A stretch of 64,000 nucleotides of DNA, from NCBI RefSeq assembly GCF_020911885.1, contig NZ_CP087132.1, positions 1,612,001-1,676,000 of the forward strand. The letters are read 5' to 3'. Of this stretch, positions 26,994 through 36,266 are shown in pieces. Origin of the DNA: Flavobacterium acetivorans. GTDB lineage: Bacteria > Bacteroidota > Bacteroidia > Flavobacteriales > Flavobacteriaceae. The notes beneath the pieces were generated by a model that was not told the DNA's origin, searched no databases, and saw only the letters and a program-made list of their open reading frames with translations. Made by a program: the position numbers and the translations under genes. Within the stretch, counting starts at the first letter, position 1. Every line of letters begins with the position of its first letter.

Positions 26994-27953
26994 ATGAAAA
27001 ATAAAATAATAATAGTATTTCTTTTTGCATTTCAGTTTGCTATTGCAAATGGGGAAGTGGATAGTGTTTCCAATTTTACATTTCAAAAAAGGGAACTTTT
27101 AACCGATTTTGATTGTGATGCCTGCGGTTGTTCAGCAAGTGGCGGAAGTATGGGCTATAGTTCTATGCTCAACAGCAATTTTGTAGGCTTGCGTTATTTC
27201 AAGCAAAGTTATACCAGCAGAGACGGAATTTTTGCTAATTCACCTTGGATAGACGAGAATTTCAATACACTCCAGATTTGGTCCAAAATACCCCTTGGTA
27301 AAAAAGTTCAGCTTTCGGCTTTGATTCCTTACCATTTTCACGATCGAGCACTAACGGCTGGAACGGAGAGTATCAAAGGATTGGGTGATGCATCCGTTAT
27401 TGCAAGTTATTCGATTTATAAAACTCAAAAGGAAGAGGCTCTTTTGGTCCATGATTTACAATTGGGTGGCGGAATAAAAATGCCAACAGGAAAGTTTGAG
27501 GAAGCAAATAATGCAGGAACTGTTAATCAAAGTTTTCAGTTGGGTACCGGCAGTTGGGATTATCTTTTGGTTGGTGAATACGTTGTGAAAAAGGAAAATC
27601 TGGGTTTGAATACAATGTTAAATTACAATTTTAAGACAAAGAATCAAAAGAATTATCAATTTGGGAATCAGTTCAATTATGGTAGTACCTTGTTTTATCT
27701 GTTGGATTATAATACTTTAAAAATTGTGCCGCAAATTGGCGTTGCCGGAGAAGTATTCGAGTCTAACAAACAATATGGTGAGAAATTAGCCAATACTTCG
27801 GGAGATGTTCTTTTTAGTAAATTTGGCCTTGAAGTGGGAAAAGAAAAACTTTCGATTGGTATTAATGCCATGCTTCCCATCAGTCAAAATTTATCAAATG
27901 GAAATATGGAAGCCAATTACCGCTGGAGTATTAATCTTAATTATGTGTTGTAA
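26994..27953 (+). CDS. Outer-membrane beta-barrel protein with an N-terminal Cys cluster
   Basis: 319 residues: a signal peptide (to about residue 19), a short Cys-rich segment DFDCDACGCSASGG (cysteines 41, 44, 46), then about twelve amphipathic beta strands ending in a C-terminal aromatic/leucine strand (WSINLNYVL), typical of an outer-membrane barrel. It starts five bases after the di-heme gene, so they are co-transcribed. The CxxCxC segment is a plausible metal site, and a role in metal transport with MbnP/MbnH is inferred. Confidence 0.75.
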   Translation: MKNKIIIVFLFAFQFAIANGEVDSVSNFTFQKRELLTDFDCDACGCSASGGSMGYSSMLNSNFVGLRYFKQSYTSRDGIFANSPWIDENFNTLQIWSKIPLGKKVQLSALIPYHFHDRALTAGTESIKGLGDASVIASYSIYKTQKEEALLVHDLQLGGGIKMPTGKFEEANNAGTVNQSFQLGTGSWDYLLVGEYVVKKENLGLNTMLNYNFKTKNQKNYQFGNQFNYGSTLFYLLDYNTLKIVPQIGVAGEVFESNKQYGEKLANTSGDVLFSKFGLEVGKEKLSIGINAMLPISQNLSNGNMEANYRWSINLNYVL

Positions 27954-28011
27954 AAAACAGGAATAACCGTTAGGAAAAAGCGGATAATAATTTTCCAAAG
28001 AGAATTGAGGT

Positions 28012-28075
28012 AAAAGCATGAATGATTAGGCGAGAACTATTTTTGCCTGATTTTCATGCTTTTCTTTTTTTTTTT
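28012..28075 (+). terminator. Terminator of the MbnP/MbnH locus
   Basis: AAAAGCATGAA (28012-28022) pairs with TTCATGCTTTT (28053-28063), with an inner AGGC/GCCT stem, followed by a long T run. Confidence 0.8.
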
Positions 28076-28163
28076 AAGTGATTAAAAGGCATGATAAATA
28101 TCAGGTTTTAAACGGTTTGCTTTATCGAAATTTGTAAACTATTCGAATAAAAAATAATTAACG

Positions 28164-29969
28164 ATGACAACAATTAAGCCATTGCATACTTTTCACATTC
28201 CTGTAATGGGATTGGCATACACTATTGACAGTCCCATTCGAGTGGCAAAGTATGGTATATCCTCTGTGATTTCTATCATAGATGACGATCTTATAGAAAA
28301 GATGAATGCTTTTTATAGCACTAAATTTAATCTGCCTTATCAGGAAATTACGCAAAAAATTCACGATTACCGTGCAGAACGCGTGACTTCTTATTTGAAT
28401 TTGGTAGATAAAATCGTAAAAGAGAAATTTGAGAATTTCAAGAATGAATTAGCCGAAAGCAAATTAGCATTGGAGAATTACATTGCGATGTTACCTAACA
28501 AGTCCGAAATTAAGCAAGGCTTGCAAAACCTGATGGAAGAAGGCAAGGAAGCTGTGATGAATTATTTGGATTCTAATTTGACTCCGGGTGAAATTGATGT
28601 GAATATCATGACCAAAGTTGATAAGGACAATTTCATTAAAGACAAGCAATTGCCTACTGAATTTAATGACGCACATGCTTCACTTCGTGGTTTTGCCAAT
28701 AGTACTTTGACTTCTTCGGTGGTGCTTTCGGCAGGAATGAATCCAAGATTGTACAGTTATTTCGAGAATTTTGATGTCTTTTTTCCAGATGAAAACAACC
28801 AACTGAATAAGAAAATTATTCTGAAAGTAAGCGATTTTAGATCGGCTATGATTCAAGGGAATTTCTTGGCTAAAAAAGGGCTTTGGGTTTCGGAATATCG
28901 CATTGAATCCGGTTTGAACTGTGGTGGACATGCTTTTGCTACCGAAGGCTTTTTGTTAGGACCAATTTTAGAGGAATTCAAAGAGAAAAAAGGGCAATTG
29001 ATAGCTTCTGCTCATGAATTGATGGTAAAAGCCTTAGCGCAAAAGGGAAAACACATTCCAGAAATGCCTTTGGAATTGAAAATTACTGTTCAGGGCGGCG
29101 TAGGAACTGCCGAAGAGCATGATTTTTTATTGAATCATTACGAAGTAGATTCTGTGGGCTGGGGTTCACCGTTTTTATTGGTTCCCGAAGCAACTTCTGT
29201 GGATGCGCATACTCGTGAATTATTGGCCAAAGCCAAAGAAGAAGATTTGTATCTGAGCCCTATTTCGCCTTTAGGAATTCCTTTTAATACCTTGAGAGGA
29301 ACGACCAATGAAAAGCTGAAGCAAAAGAGAATTCAGGAAAATAAGGCAGGAAGTTCCTGTCCTAAAAAGTTTTTGGCCCTGAGCAAAGAATTTGGAGCAC
29401 AAGGAATTTGTACCGCTTCTAAGAAATACCAGGATGTCAAACTGGAAGAACTGGAAGCAAATAAAGAGAATATGTCTGCTGCGATTTACCAAAACGCTAA
29501 AAATAAAATTACTGATAAATCTTGTCTTTGCGTAGGTTTAGCCAATGCTTCTTATTTAGAAAATGACATAAAAATTAAGGGACAGGCTCAAGGCGTTGTA
29601 ATATGTCCTGGACCTAATATGGCTTATTTTGACCAAGAAGTGTCTCTTTCTAAAATGGTGCAACATATTTATGGGAATGCATCCGTTTTGACTACCACAA
29701 ACCGCCCGAATATGTTTGTGAAGGAATTGTCGATGTATATTGATTATTTGAAAAATGAAATTGCAACGGTTTCTGCTGAGATAAATGCCGGGCAAATAAA
29801 AAAATGGAACGCATTTAAAAATAATTTGTTAGAAGGAATAAGCTATTATCAAAATTTATTCGTTTCAACCGGTACTTCTTTGGCAGATAATGCGAAGGTG
29901 CAATACTTGTTGCATTTTTATAAGGAGGAATTAATTGAGGTCAAGATTCCCGAATTGGAATTGGCTTAA
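28164..29969 (+). CDS. Conserved hypothetical protein, possible TIM-barrel enzyme
   Basis: 601 residues without signal peptide or membrane helix. The N-terminus HIPVMGLAYTIDSPIRVAKYGISSVISIIDDDLI resembles the start of FMN-dependent TIM-barrel enzymes. Other striking segments are SGLNCGGHAFATEG, VQGGVGTAEEHDFLLNHY and a C-terminal set of cysteines (SSCPKKF, GICTASK, SCLCVGLAN, VICPGP). It has the look of a redox or metal enzyme conserved in Bacteroidota, but I cannot assign a reaction. It forms a single-gene unit ended by a strong terminator. Confidence 0.7.
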   Translation: MTTIKPLHTFHIPVMGLAYTIDSPIRVAKYGISSVISIIDDDLIEKMNAFYSTKFNLPYQEITQKIHDYRAERVTSYLNLVDKIVKEKFENFKNELAESKLALENYIAMLPNKSEIKQGLQNLMEEGKEAVMNYLDSNLTPGEIDVNIMTKVDKDNFIKDKQLPTEFNDAHASLRGFANSTLTSSVVLSAGMNPRLYSYFENFDVFFPDENNQLNKKIILKVSDFRSAMIQGNFLAKKGLWVSEYRIESGLNCGGHAFATEGFLLGPILEEFKEKKGQLIASAHELMVKALAQKGKHIPEMPLELKITVQGGVGTAEEHDFLLNHYEVDSVGWGSPFLLVPEATSVDAHTRELLAKAKEEDLYLSPISPLGIPFNTLRGTTNEKLKQKRIQENKAGSSCPKKFLALSKEFGAQGICTASKKYQDVKLEELEANKENMSAAIYQNAKNKITDKSCLCVGLANASYLENDIKIKGQAQGVVICPGPNMAYFDQEVSLSKMVQHIYGNASVLTTTNRPNMFVKELSMYIDYLKNEIATVSAEINAGQIKKWNAFKNNLLEGISYYQNLFVSTGTSLADNAKVQYLLHFYKEELIEVKIPELELA

Positions 29970-29975
29970 ATAAAT

Positions 29976-30003
29976 AAACGGCTTGAGTAATTCAAGCCGT
30001 TTT
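29976..30003. terminator. Terminator after the 601-residue hypothetical gene
   Basis: 11-bp stem AAACGGCTTGA / TCAAGCCGTTT with a five-base loop. The A-rich left and T-rich right flanks allow use from either side. Confidence 0.8.
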
Positions 30004-30035
30004 AACTATTTTGTTAACTTGTTGTTTGCTTAAGA

Positions 30036-30067
30036 TAAAAAAGGAACTCCATAACGAAGTTCCTTTT
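30036..30067 (-). terminator. Terminator of lysS
   Basis: 10-bp stem AAAAGGAACT / AGTTCCTTTT, followed on the minus strand by T, 30 bases beyond the lysS stop. Confidence 0.82.
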
Positions 30068-30096
30068 ATAAAATATATTTTAAAGATAAAAAAGTC

Positions 30097-31800
30097 TTAA
30101 TCCACCAATTCTACCATTTTGGTATCACCGGCAACAACTACTTTTGTTAATCCGTGTTTAGCTAAATTTTTCATCGAAACATCCCATTTTTTTCCGCTTA
30201 AAGCTGCTTTCTCTTTCAAAATAGGCAATTCTACTTGGTTATTGCTGGCTTTCAATAAATCGATGATTAGTTTTTCTTCTTCGGTCAATTCAATTTGAAC
30301 TAGTTTTTTCTCCGGACGCATTTGCGGGAAGAATAAAACTTCTTGAATAGAAGCATTATTGGTTAGGTACATAATCAAACGGTCCATTCCAATTCCCATT
30401 CCGGATGTTGGAGGCATACCATATTCAAGTGCTCTCAAGAAATCTTCATCAATTACGCCATTTGCTTCGTCATCCCCTTTTTCAGCCAAACGCATTTGGT
30501 CTTCAAAACGTTCACGTTGATCAATAGGGTCGTTCAATTCAGAATAAGCATTAGCGATTTCTTTTCCGCAAACCATTAATTCAAAACGCTCTGTCAACTC
30601 TGGATTGTCGCGGTGCTCTTTACATAAAGGCGACATCTCCTTTGGATAATCGGTAATGAAAGTAGGCTGAATGTAATTTCCTTCGCATTTTGCTCCAAAA
30701 ATCTCATCGATCAATTTTCCTTTACCCATGGTTTCATCAACGTCGATTCCCATTGATTTTGCAGCATCAAACAATTCTACTTCGCTTTTTCCGGAAATAT
30801 CAAAACCAGTAAAATGTTTGATAGAATCGGTCATGGTTACGCGAGCATAAGGTGCTTTAAAGTTGATTTTATGTTCACCAAAAGTCACTTCGCTAGTTCC
30901 GTTTACAGCAATAGCACAATGTTCTAATAAACCTTCGGCAAATTCCATCATCCAGTTGTAGTCTTTGTAGGCTACATATATTTCCATAGCGGTAAATTCA
31001 GGATTATGCGTTCTGTCCATACCTTCATTTCTAAAGTTTTTCGAGAATTCATAAACACCTTCAAAACCACCAACAATTAATCTTTTTAAGTACAATTCGT
31101 TAGCAATACGCATATAAAGCGGAATGTCTAAGGAGTTGTGGTGTGTGATAAACGGACGTGCTGCTGCACCACCTGGAATAGACTGTAAAACAGGGGTCTC
31201 TACTTCAAGATATCCGGCATCATTAAAATAGCCACGCATAGCGGTGTACAACTTCGTACGTTTGATGAAATTTTCTTTAACATGTTGATTCACTGTTAAA
31301 TCTACGTAACGCATTCTGTAACGCAATTCAGGATCGTTAAAAGCATCGTGTACGTTTCCGTCTTCATCCACTTTAGGTAATGGTAGCGGACGTAAGGTTT
31401 TGCTCAAAAAAGTAAATCCGTCAACACGAATACATTGCGCACCCACTTTAGTAGTAAATAATTCACCTTCAATGCCGATAAAATCACCTAAATCAGTTAA
31501 TTTTTTAAACACTTGGTTGTACAACGTTTTATCATCTCCTTCACATAAAACATCACGATTAACGTACAATTGTATACGTCCTTCGCTATCTTGCAATTCA
31601 GCAAAACAAGCTTTGCCCTGATCTCTTACACTCATCAAACGTCCGGCAACGATCACCTTTTTACCTTCTTCAAAAGACTCCTTTATTTGCTTGGAAGTAT
31701 GATTTACAGGAAAAAGATTAGCAGGATAAGGATTGATTCCTAGGTTGCGTAAGTTTTGAAGTTTCTCTCTTCGGATGATTTCTTGTTCGGATAATGCCAT
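30097..31800 (-). CDS. lysS: Lysyl-tRNA synthetase (class II)
   Basis: 567 residues; it charges tRNA-Lys. An N-terminal OB-fold anticodon-binding domain (VAGRLMSVRDQGKACFAELQD) is followed by the class II core: motif 1 near ETPVLQSIPGGAAARPF, motif 2 FRNEGMDRTHNPEFTAMEIY, and motif 3 GMPPTSGMGIGMDRLIM. A C-terminal extension of about 70 residues after the catalytic core is longer than in E. coli LysS but usual in Bacteroidota. Confidence 0.97.
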   Translation of the reverse strand: MALSEQEIIRREKLQNLRNLGINPYPANLFPVNHTSKQIKESFEEGKKVIVAGRLMSVRDQGKACFAELQDSEGRIQLYVNRDVLCEGDDKTLYNQVFKKLTDLGDFIGIEGELFTTKVGAQCIRVDGFTFLSKTLRPLPLPKVDEDGNVHDAFNDPELRYRMRYVDLTVNQHVKENFIKRTKLYTAMRGYFNDAGYLEVETPVLQSIPGGAAARPFITHHNSLDIPLYMRIANELYLKRLIVGGFEGVYEFSKNFRNEGMDRTHNPEFTAMEIYVAYKDYNWMMEFAEGLLEHCAIAVNGTSEVTFGEHKINFKAPYARVTMTDSIKHFTGFDISGKSEVELFDAAKSMGIDVDETMGKGKLIDEIFGAKCEGNYIQPTFITDYPKEMSPLCKEHRDNPELTERFELMVCGKEIANAYSELNDPIDQRERFEDQMRLAEKGDDEANGVIDEDFLRALEYGMPPTSGMGIGMDRLIMYLTNNASIQEVLFFPQMRPEKKLVQIELTEEEKLIIDLLKASNNQVELPILKEKAALSGKKWDVSMKNLAKHGLTKVVVAGDTKMVELVD

Positions 31801-31821
31801 TTTATGCTGTTTTTAAGTCTG

Positions 31822-31829
31822 CAAAGATA
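31822..31829 (-). promoter_or_regulatory. -7 promoter element (TATCTTTG) of lysS
   Basis: TAnnTTTG on the minus strand, 21 bases before the lysS start codon, the usual distance in Flavobacterium. Confidence 0.55.
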
Positions 31830-32009
31830 AAGTTTTTGTTTTTAAATTTTAAGTTTAAAAGTAAAGGTTTTTGGACGATAAATTTATTGCAAAATAGAGC
31901 CAGATGAGCCTGGTTTTTTATATAAATTTTGTAATTCCAATACTGGTTTTATGACCTAAAACATTTTCTTAATACTGATAGGACGACTTTACATCTAGTG
32001 GTATTTAAT

Positions 32010-33017
32010 TTACCTTTGCTCAACGATTGCGGATTGATTCAGTTTGATAATTCGTATTTTTTTATTGGTATTATCAGCCAAGAATAGGCGATCGTCCAGT
32101 TGTGCGGTACTCACAATAGTGCCAAAAGGATTTTCTCCCAGGACATCAGAAGCATTTATTCTAGGATTATAGGTTTTAGTCATAAATTCTTCTTTCGGGT
32201 ATAGGCATAGGTAATTTAAGCCTCCCTTATATTCTGATGTGACTGCCCAATCGGTACTAAAAGAAACCGCTAGAGGTTTTGTGTCAGCAAATGGAACTAC
32301 TGTTGGATTGATTGGAGTCGTGAGCGAATTTGTGGCATTGGCACGAATATCTGTAAGTTTATAATACAGATACCCTTTTGTATTTCTTCCGGCAATCACT
32401 AAGTTTCCGGTGTCAATATCCATAGAATAGATTTCGTCAAAACCTTGTAAGGTGTTTAACTTAGCGATAGGAGCGATGTTCCAATTGCTTGTTTCGGTAA
32501 TTTGTGATGTTTCGAAAACTTTAATGGTGGTGCTTTTTTCTTTGACAAATACGAGTCCGTCTTTTACCGCAACTCCAAAAACGTGTACAAAAGTATTCCA
32601 CCATTGTCCGTTTCCGACTATGCTGATACCGAGATTTGTGTTTTCATCAATCACAAAAAGTCTAGAATCTACACTTCCTAGGTAGATGCGTCCGTTGTCA
32701 ATAGAAATGGATGAAAGTTTAGTAAATGGAACGCTCGTTGTTCCTTTGGAATAAGTCGAAATTGTTTTTAAGAATGTTAAAGTTTTAGCATTGAAAACTT
32801 CGAGTACATCACCATTGCAGATGTATAATTTATCGTTAGCAATAGCGATTCCCTTTGGGTCCAGTTTTCCTGTTCCGTCTCCAATTTGACTTGCGGTGAT
32901 TTCAGCTTCATTAGTAGGATAGTAATAGCTATAGCTAGATTTAGTTGCATCGTAAGAATCTTTGCTGCAATTAGTAAAGGAAAAAAGTAATAATAGAAAG
33001 AAAGCTATTTTGTTCAT
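32010..33017 (-). CDS. Hypothetical beta-propeller lipoprotein
   Basis: 335 residues from MNKIAFFLLLLFSFTNC (lipobox cysteine 17). The longer frame beginning at 33041 would overlap the upstream gene and hide the signal peptide. The body consists of short strand repeats such as KGIAIANDKLYICNGDVLEVFNAKTL, LSSISIDNGRIYLGSVDSRLFVID and LDDRLFLADNTNKKIRIIKL, as expected for a six- or seven-bladed propeller. The molecular function is unknown. It is the last gene of a cluster with a metzincin-like lipoprotein and probably a beta-barrel protein. Confidence 0.72.
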   Translation of the reverse strand: MNKIAFFLLLLFSFTNCSKDSYDATKSSYSYYYPTNEAEITASQIGDGTGKLDPKGIAIANDKLYICNGDVLEVFNAKTLTFLKTISTYSKGTTSVPFTKLSSISIDNGRIYLGSVDSRLFVIDENTNLGISIVGNGQWWNTFVHVFGVAVKDGLVFVKEKSTTIKVFETSQITETSNWNIAPIAKLNTLQGFDEIYSMDIDTGNLVIAGRNTKGYLYYKLTDIRANATNSLTTPINPTVVPFADTKPLAVSFSTDWAVTSEYKGGLNYLCLYPKEEFMTKTYNPRINASDVLGENPFGTIVSTAQLDDRLFLADNTNKKIRIIKLNQSAIVEQR

Positions 33018-33031
33018 GTTGATTTGAGGTT

Positions 33032-34264
33032 TTAATTCCATTTTCCAGCTCCTTTATATTTTAATAAAAATGTGTTTTTAGGGCTGATAGTGAAAACAGG
33101 TTTTTTGTAAGTTCCGGTCAAGTACTCGGTTTTAGTCCACCCTTTCAATATATCCGGATCGGTAAATGGAAGATCGTTTAGGTAAATTAGATATTTGTAA
33201 AAATGGGTTAGCATTTCTTGCTGACCGCCACCTTCGCCGCTATTGGCTAGATTACTGCTGTGTCCAAAGCCTGTATGATGCGAATATTCATGGGACCAAA
33301 TTGACATTTCACCTATCCAATGTCCGGTTACATATCCTGATTCCCATTGAGAAGCTAAAGGACCACCTCCTAATGCAGCAGCTCCTCCTACCCTTGCTAT
33401 ATAAAGAGTTCTGCTATCGAGGTAGCTCCAGTATATCTTTTCTATTTCTGCCTTACTGATGTAATCGTAAACTCCATTAACATCATCTGCATTTCCATGC
33501 CAATCATTTGCACCATTTATCGCAGTTCCAGCTAGAGCAGCTTGTTCTTGCTTATATTTGTTAAAATTAGTAAAAGTCTCGTAGTAAATAGGATGACTCA
33601 AAGCATAAGAGTAATTAAGAATCATTGTTATGGCTTCTTTAGCCAAAACTGGATTCATTGGTAAAAATTTACCATATTCATTGATGTGGTAACCATCGTG
33701 AAATTGTACCAATCTTGAAGATTTTATTTTTTTGAATTTGGCAAATAACGGATCGCTGGATTCTACTGAAAATTCAATTGCACCAGAAGAAAAGCCTTCA
33801 ATTTTGTCAATGGTGACAGTCTTGCCATTTTCCAGTAAATAATCATTTTTTCCCGCTACCAATGGAATCTGGTGGGAAGAACGATGAAAAGCCGGGATTG
33901 TTGTAAAATGATAAATCAAAAATCGCTTGTCATAATTAGGAAGTTTGGCATAAACTTTTACATCGCTAAGTTCAACTGGAGAATAAAGAGATACTTGTAC
34001 TGAATCTTTTCCTTGTTGTATTACTTGTAACGGTTGATTTACTCGAAACCAACGGTCTTTTTTGTCATACATTTTTGAAGGATTTTCATTGTCTTCAAAC
34101 AGAGTCATTGGCCTGTTTTCTAGCGGTAAATTTGTTGCATCAATACTTGGTAAGTAATTAGCATTGTAACTTGAAAATTTGGATTCGTTGTCGCAGCTTG
34201 TGACGATCGTAAAATGGGCAAATAGCAGGTTGAGAATGAGCCATTTTTTAGTGTTTGGGTTCAT
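33032..34264 (-). CDS. Metzincin-like zinc metallopeptidase lipoprotein
   Basis: 410 residues. Lipoprotein signal (cysteine 24 in IVTSC). The N-terminal 200 residues are beta-rich (NQPLQVIQQGKDSVQVSLYSPVEL). In the C-terminal half, WSHEYSHHTGFGHSSN contains the full metzincin zinc motif HExxHxxGxxH, and the Gly-rich GGAAALGGGPLASQWESGYVTGHW precedes it. A surface-anchored protease is likely. I do not recognise a named family. It lies 14 bases upstream of the propeller lipoprotein gene, so the two are co-transcribed. Confidence 0.75.
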   Translation of the reverse strand: MNPNTKKWLILNLLFAHFTIVTSCDNESKFSSYNANYLPSIDATNLPLENRPMTLFEDNENPSKMYDKKDRWFRVNQPLQVIQQGKDSVQVSLYSPVELSDVKVYAKLPNYDKRFLIYHFTTIPAFHRSSHQIPLVAGKNDYLLENGKTVTIDKIEGFSSGAIEFSVESSDPLFAKFKKIKSSRLVQFHDGYHINEYGKFLPMNPVLAKEAITMILNYSYALSHPIYYETFTNFNKYKQEQAALAGTAINGANDWHGNADDVNGVYDYISKAEIEKIYWSYLDSRTLYIARVGGAAALGGGPLASQWESGYVTGHWIGEMSIWSHEYSHHTGFGHSSNLANSGEGGGQQEMLTHFYKYLIYLNDLPFTDPDILKGWTKTEYLTGTYKKPVFTISPKNTFLLKYKGAGKWN

Positions 34265-34493
34265 TTAGTGGGTTTGATAATTTGTTAAAGATTTTAGGGT
34301 ATTGTATTTTTTTTATTTTAAAACCGTAAAATTCCGCACTTCTTTTTTAAATAAAAAATTGTTTTTTGTTTTTATAATGGTTGAGTTTAGTAAGAGAAGT
34401 ATTATTGTGTTGGTCGTCTTTTTTGAGTTCTATTTTTGGTGATTTTTTTTTTGGATTGAATAGGATTTTTCTAGTGATTTTTTTTGAACGCAA

Positions 34494-35243
34494 TTAAAAG
34501 AATAGGAAGAAGCCAATTTCGACACCATTATTATAGTATTTTTTCGACCCAATGGCAACGCTTGGATGGATATAAACGTTAAAACTGGGAGTTAGTTTTC
34601 GGCCATATTCTACAGCGATTGAGTTTTGCCAGCCTTGTAGTTCAAAATTATAGCGGATGATAGCAGTGGTTCCAACCCAATTTTTTTGGAATGAATAATA
34701 AATATCATTCTCAAAAATAGTTGTATTTACAGGGGTTCTTGTTTTTTTTCCAGCGAAGCTAAACTGCTGTTCCAGACTGGTGATGGAGAACCACTGTTTT
34801 TGTGTGTCCCAATAATGACCTAAAAAAGCGGTCGAGATAAAAACCCATTTTCCAGTGCCAAATGCGTTTTCGGTTGCAGTTGGGATGTTGATTTTACCTC
34901 TAAATGCAATACCGGTTTTCTCATTCATTTGTGGTATGTAAGCAATAGAGAGATCAATATCGCCTAGGCCGGTTTGGCCAGTGAAGTCTGGACTGTTTGT
35001 GGTGATAATTGGTAAATCAAATCTAAAATTCAAAGCTTTATTGCCAAGTGGATAAAGTATTCGAAGGTTTGTGGTGTTGTATGAACCATCGTTAGTGTTT
35101 AAATATTCGTTATAAATAAGTATTGTTTTTTTGAAAAAATTAAATCGGGGTTCAGTCAAAAAACTTCGTGAAACGGTTTCTTGAGCATTCATAGGAATTA
35201 CCCAAATGAGAAATGTTAAGATTTGAAAAATGGTGGTTTTCAT
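34494..35243 (-). CDS. Hypothetical outer-membrane beta-barrel protein
   Basis: 249 residues from MKTTIFQILTFLIWVIPMNAQ (signal peptide). The rest alternates short amphipathic strands (LNFRFDLPIITT, GLGDIDLSIAYIPQ, TGIAFRGKINIPTA) and ends in the aromatic VEIGFFLFF, typical of an outer-membrane barrel. The transported or bound substrate is unknown. It lies upstream of the metzincin lipoprotein gene on the same strand, with a 229-base gap that contains nothing I recognise. Confidence 0.65.
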   Translation of the reverse strand: MKTTIFQILTFLIWVIPMNAQETVSRSFLTEPRFNFFKKTILIYNEYLNTNDGSYNTTNLRILYPLGNKALNFRFDLPIITTNSPDFTGQTGLGDIDLSIAYIPQMNEKTGIAFRGKINIPTATENAFGTGKWVFISTAFLGHYWDTQKQWFSITSLEQQFSFAGKKTRTPVNTTIFENDIYYSFQKNWVGTTAIIRYNFELQGWQNSIAVEYGRKLTPSFNVYIHPSVAIGSKKYYNNGVEIGFFLFF

Positions 35244-35423
35244 GAGTTCCCATATTGATGTCACGTATTAAAAAAAACTTGGTTTTGAAAAGTCTTATAA
35301 AGTTAGTTAAAATACTGTAAAATAAGACTTTATGATTTATTTTTGTTTCGTTAATAGAATTTTTTAATGGTGAATCAATTGTTGTGGTAAAATTAGTAAC
35401 GGTAATTATTGTCAGATTTTAAT

Positions 35424-35431
35424 TATATTTG
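35424..35431 (+). promoter_or_regulatory. -7 promoter element (TATATTTG)
   Basis: TAnnTTTG match 17 bases before the start codon of the lipoprotein gene at 35448. Confidence 0.5.
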
Positions 35432-35447
35432 GTAAAAATTAAATAGA

Positions 35448-36197
35448 ATGATATTTAAGACTATAAAGGGGAGTTTTCTTTTGTTTTTAATTACACTTAC
35501 AGTAAGCTGCGAGATTAGAGAGACAATTGCTATCAATCAAGATGGTAGCGGAACCATTGAAGTTGTAAAGCATAGAGAAGAACATAGTTATATGCAGTTG
35601 GTAGGAGAGAATTATTCGAAAGAGACAATCTTTAGGGATACTACTTATGTATTTGAAGATTATATAAAAAAGTATAATGAAAATTTTGTTAGATACACCG
35701 AGCCTGAGCAAAAGTTTCTAAGTGAATATAGTAAGGTAAAGGTTCATAGTAAGCAAAGTGCTTTTGAGAAGGAATTTAGAACCGTAATTTCGCAATCTTT
35801 TGCTAATGTAGAAGAGGTACCTGATTTATATAAAACAGATAATTATGCAAGTGATATAAAATTCAATTATGCCCTAACTGCCGAAGAACATGATTATAGG
35901 GTTAGTTACACTTTTGATGGGAATACCTTTAAAAGAACAGTGAAGATAATTGATGCTGTTTTGTTGAAAAAGAATTTTGATGAAATTGAGAGTTTAAAAA
36001 AACGATTTTCAAAGTTTCAATTGGTTCAAACGTATACGTTAGATTATCGTTTTCCTCGAAAAATAAAGTCAGTTTCTAATGCGGGTGCTAAAATTAGTGA
36101 AGACCGTAAATCAGTTAAATTATACTTTTTATTATCGGATTGTTTGCAAAACCCAGAGAGTACAAATCTAGAGGTGGTTTTGGAGGAGGATATCTAG
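35448..36197 (+). CDS. Hypothetical lipoprotein
   Basis: 249 residues with a lipoprotein signal (MIFKTIKGSFLLFLITLTVSC, cysteine 21). The mature start EIRETIAINQDGSGTIEVV is a pattern shared by many Bacteroidota lipoproteins of unknown role (CxxxExIxINxDGSG). No catalytic motif or membrane segment follows. It is a stand-alone gene before lipB. Confidence 0.75.
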   Translation: MIFKTIKGSFLLFLITLTVSCEIRETIAINQDGSGTIEVVKHREEHSYMQLVGENYSKETIFRDTTYVFEDYIKKYNENFVRYTEPEQKFLSEYSKVKVHSKQSAFEKEFRTVISQSFANVEEVPDLYKTDNYASDIKFNYALTAEEHDYRVSYTFDGNTFKRTVKIIDAVLLKKNFDEIESLKKRFSKFQLVQTYTLDYRFPRKIKSVSNAGAKISEDRKSVKLYFLLSDCLQNPESTNLEVVLEEDI

Positions 36198-36241
36198 GCT
36201 CAATTTTTGGTAATATCACTTTAAGTCAGTAAAAACCTTTG

Positions 36242-36249
36242 TAACTTTG
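36242..36249 (+). promoter_or_regulatory. -7 promoter element (TAACTTTG) of lipB
   Basis: TAnnTTTG, 17 bases before the lipB start codon. Confidence 0.55.
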
Positions 36250-36266
36250 CGTCTCAAAGAAATAAA

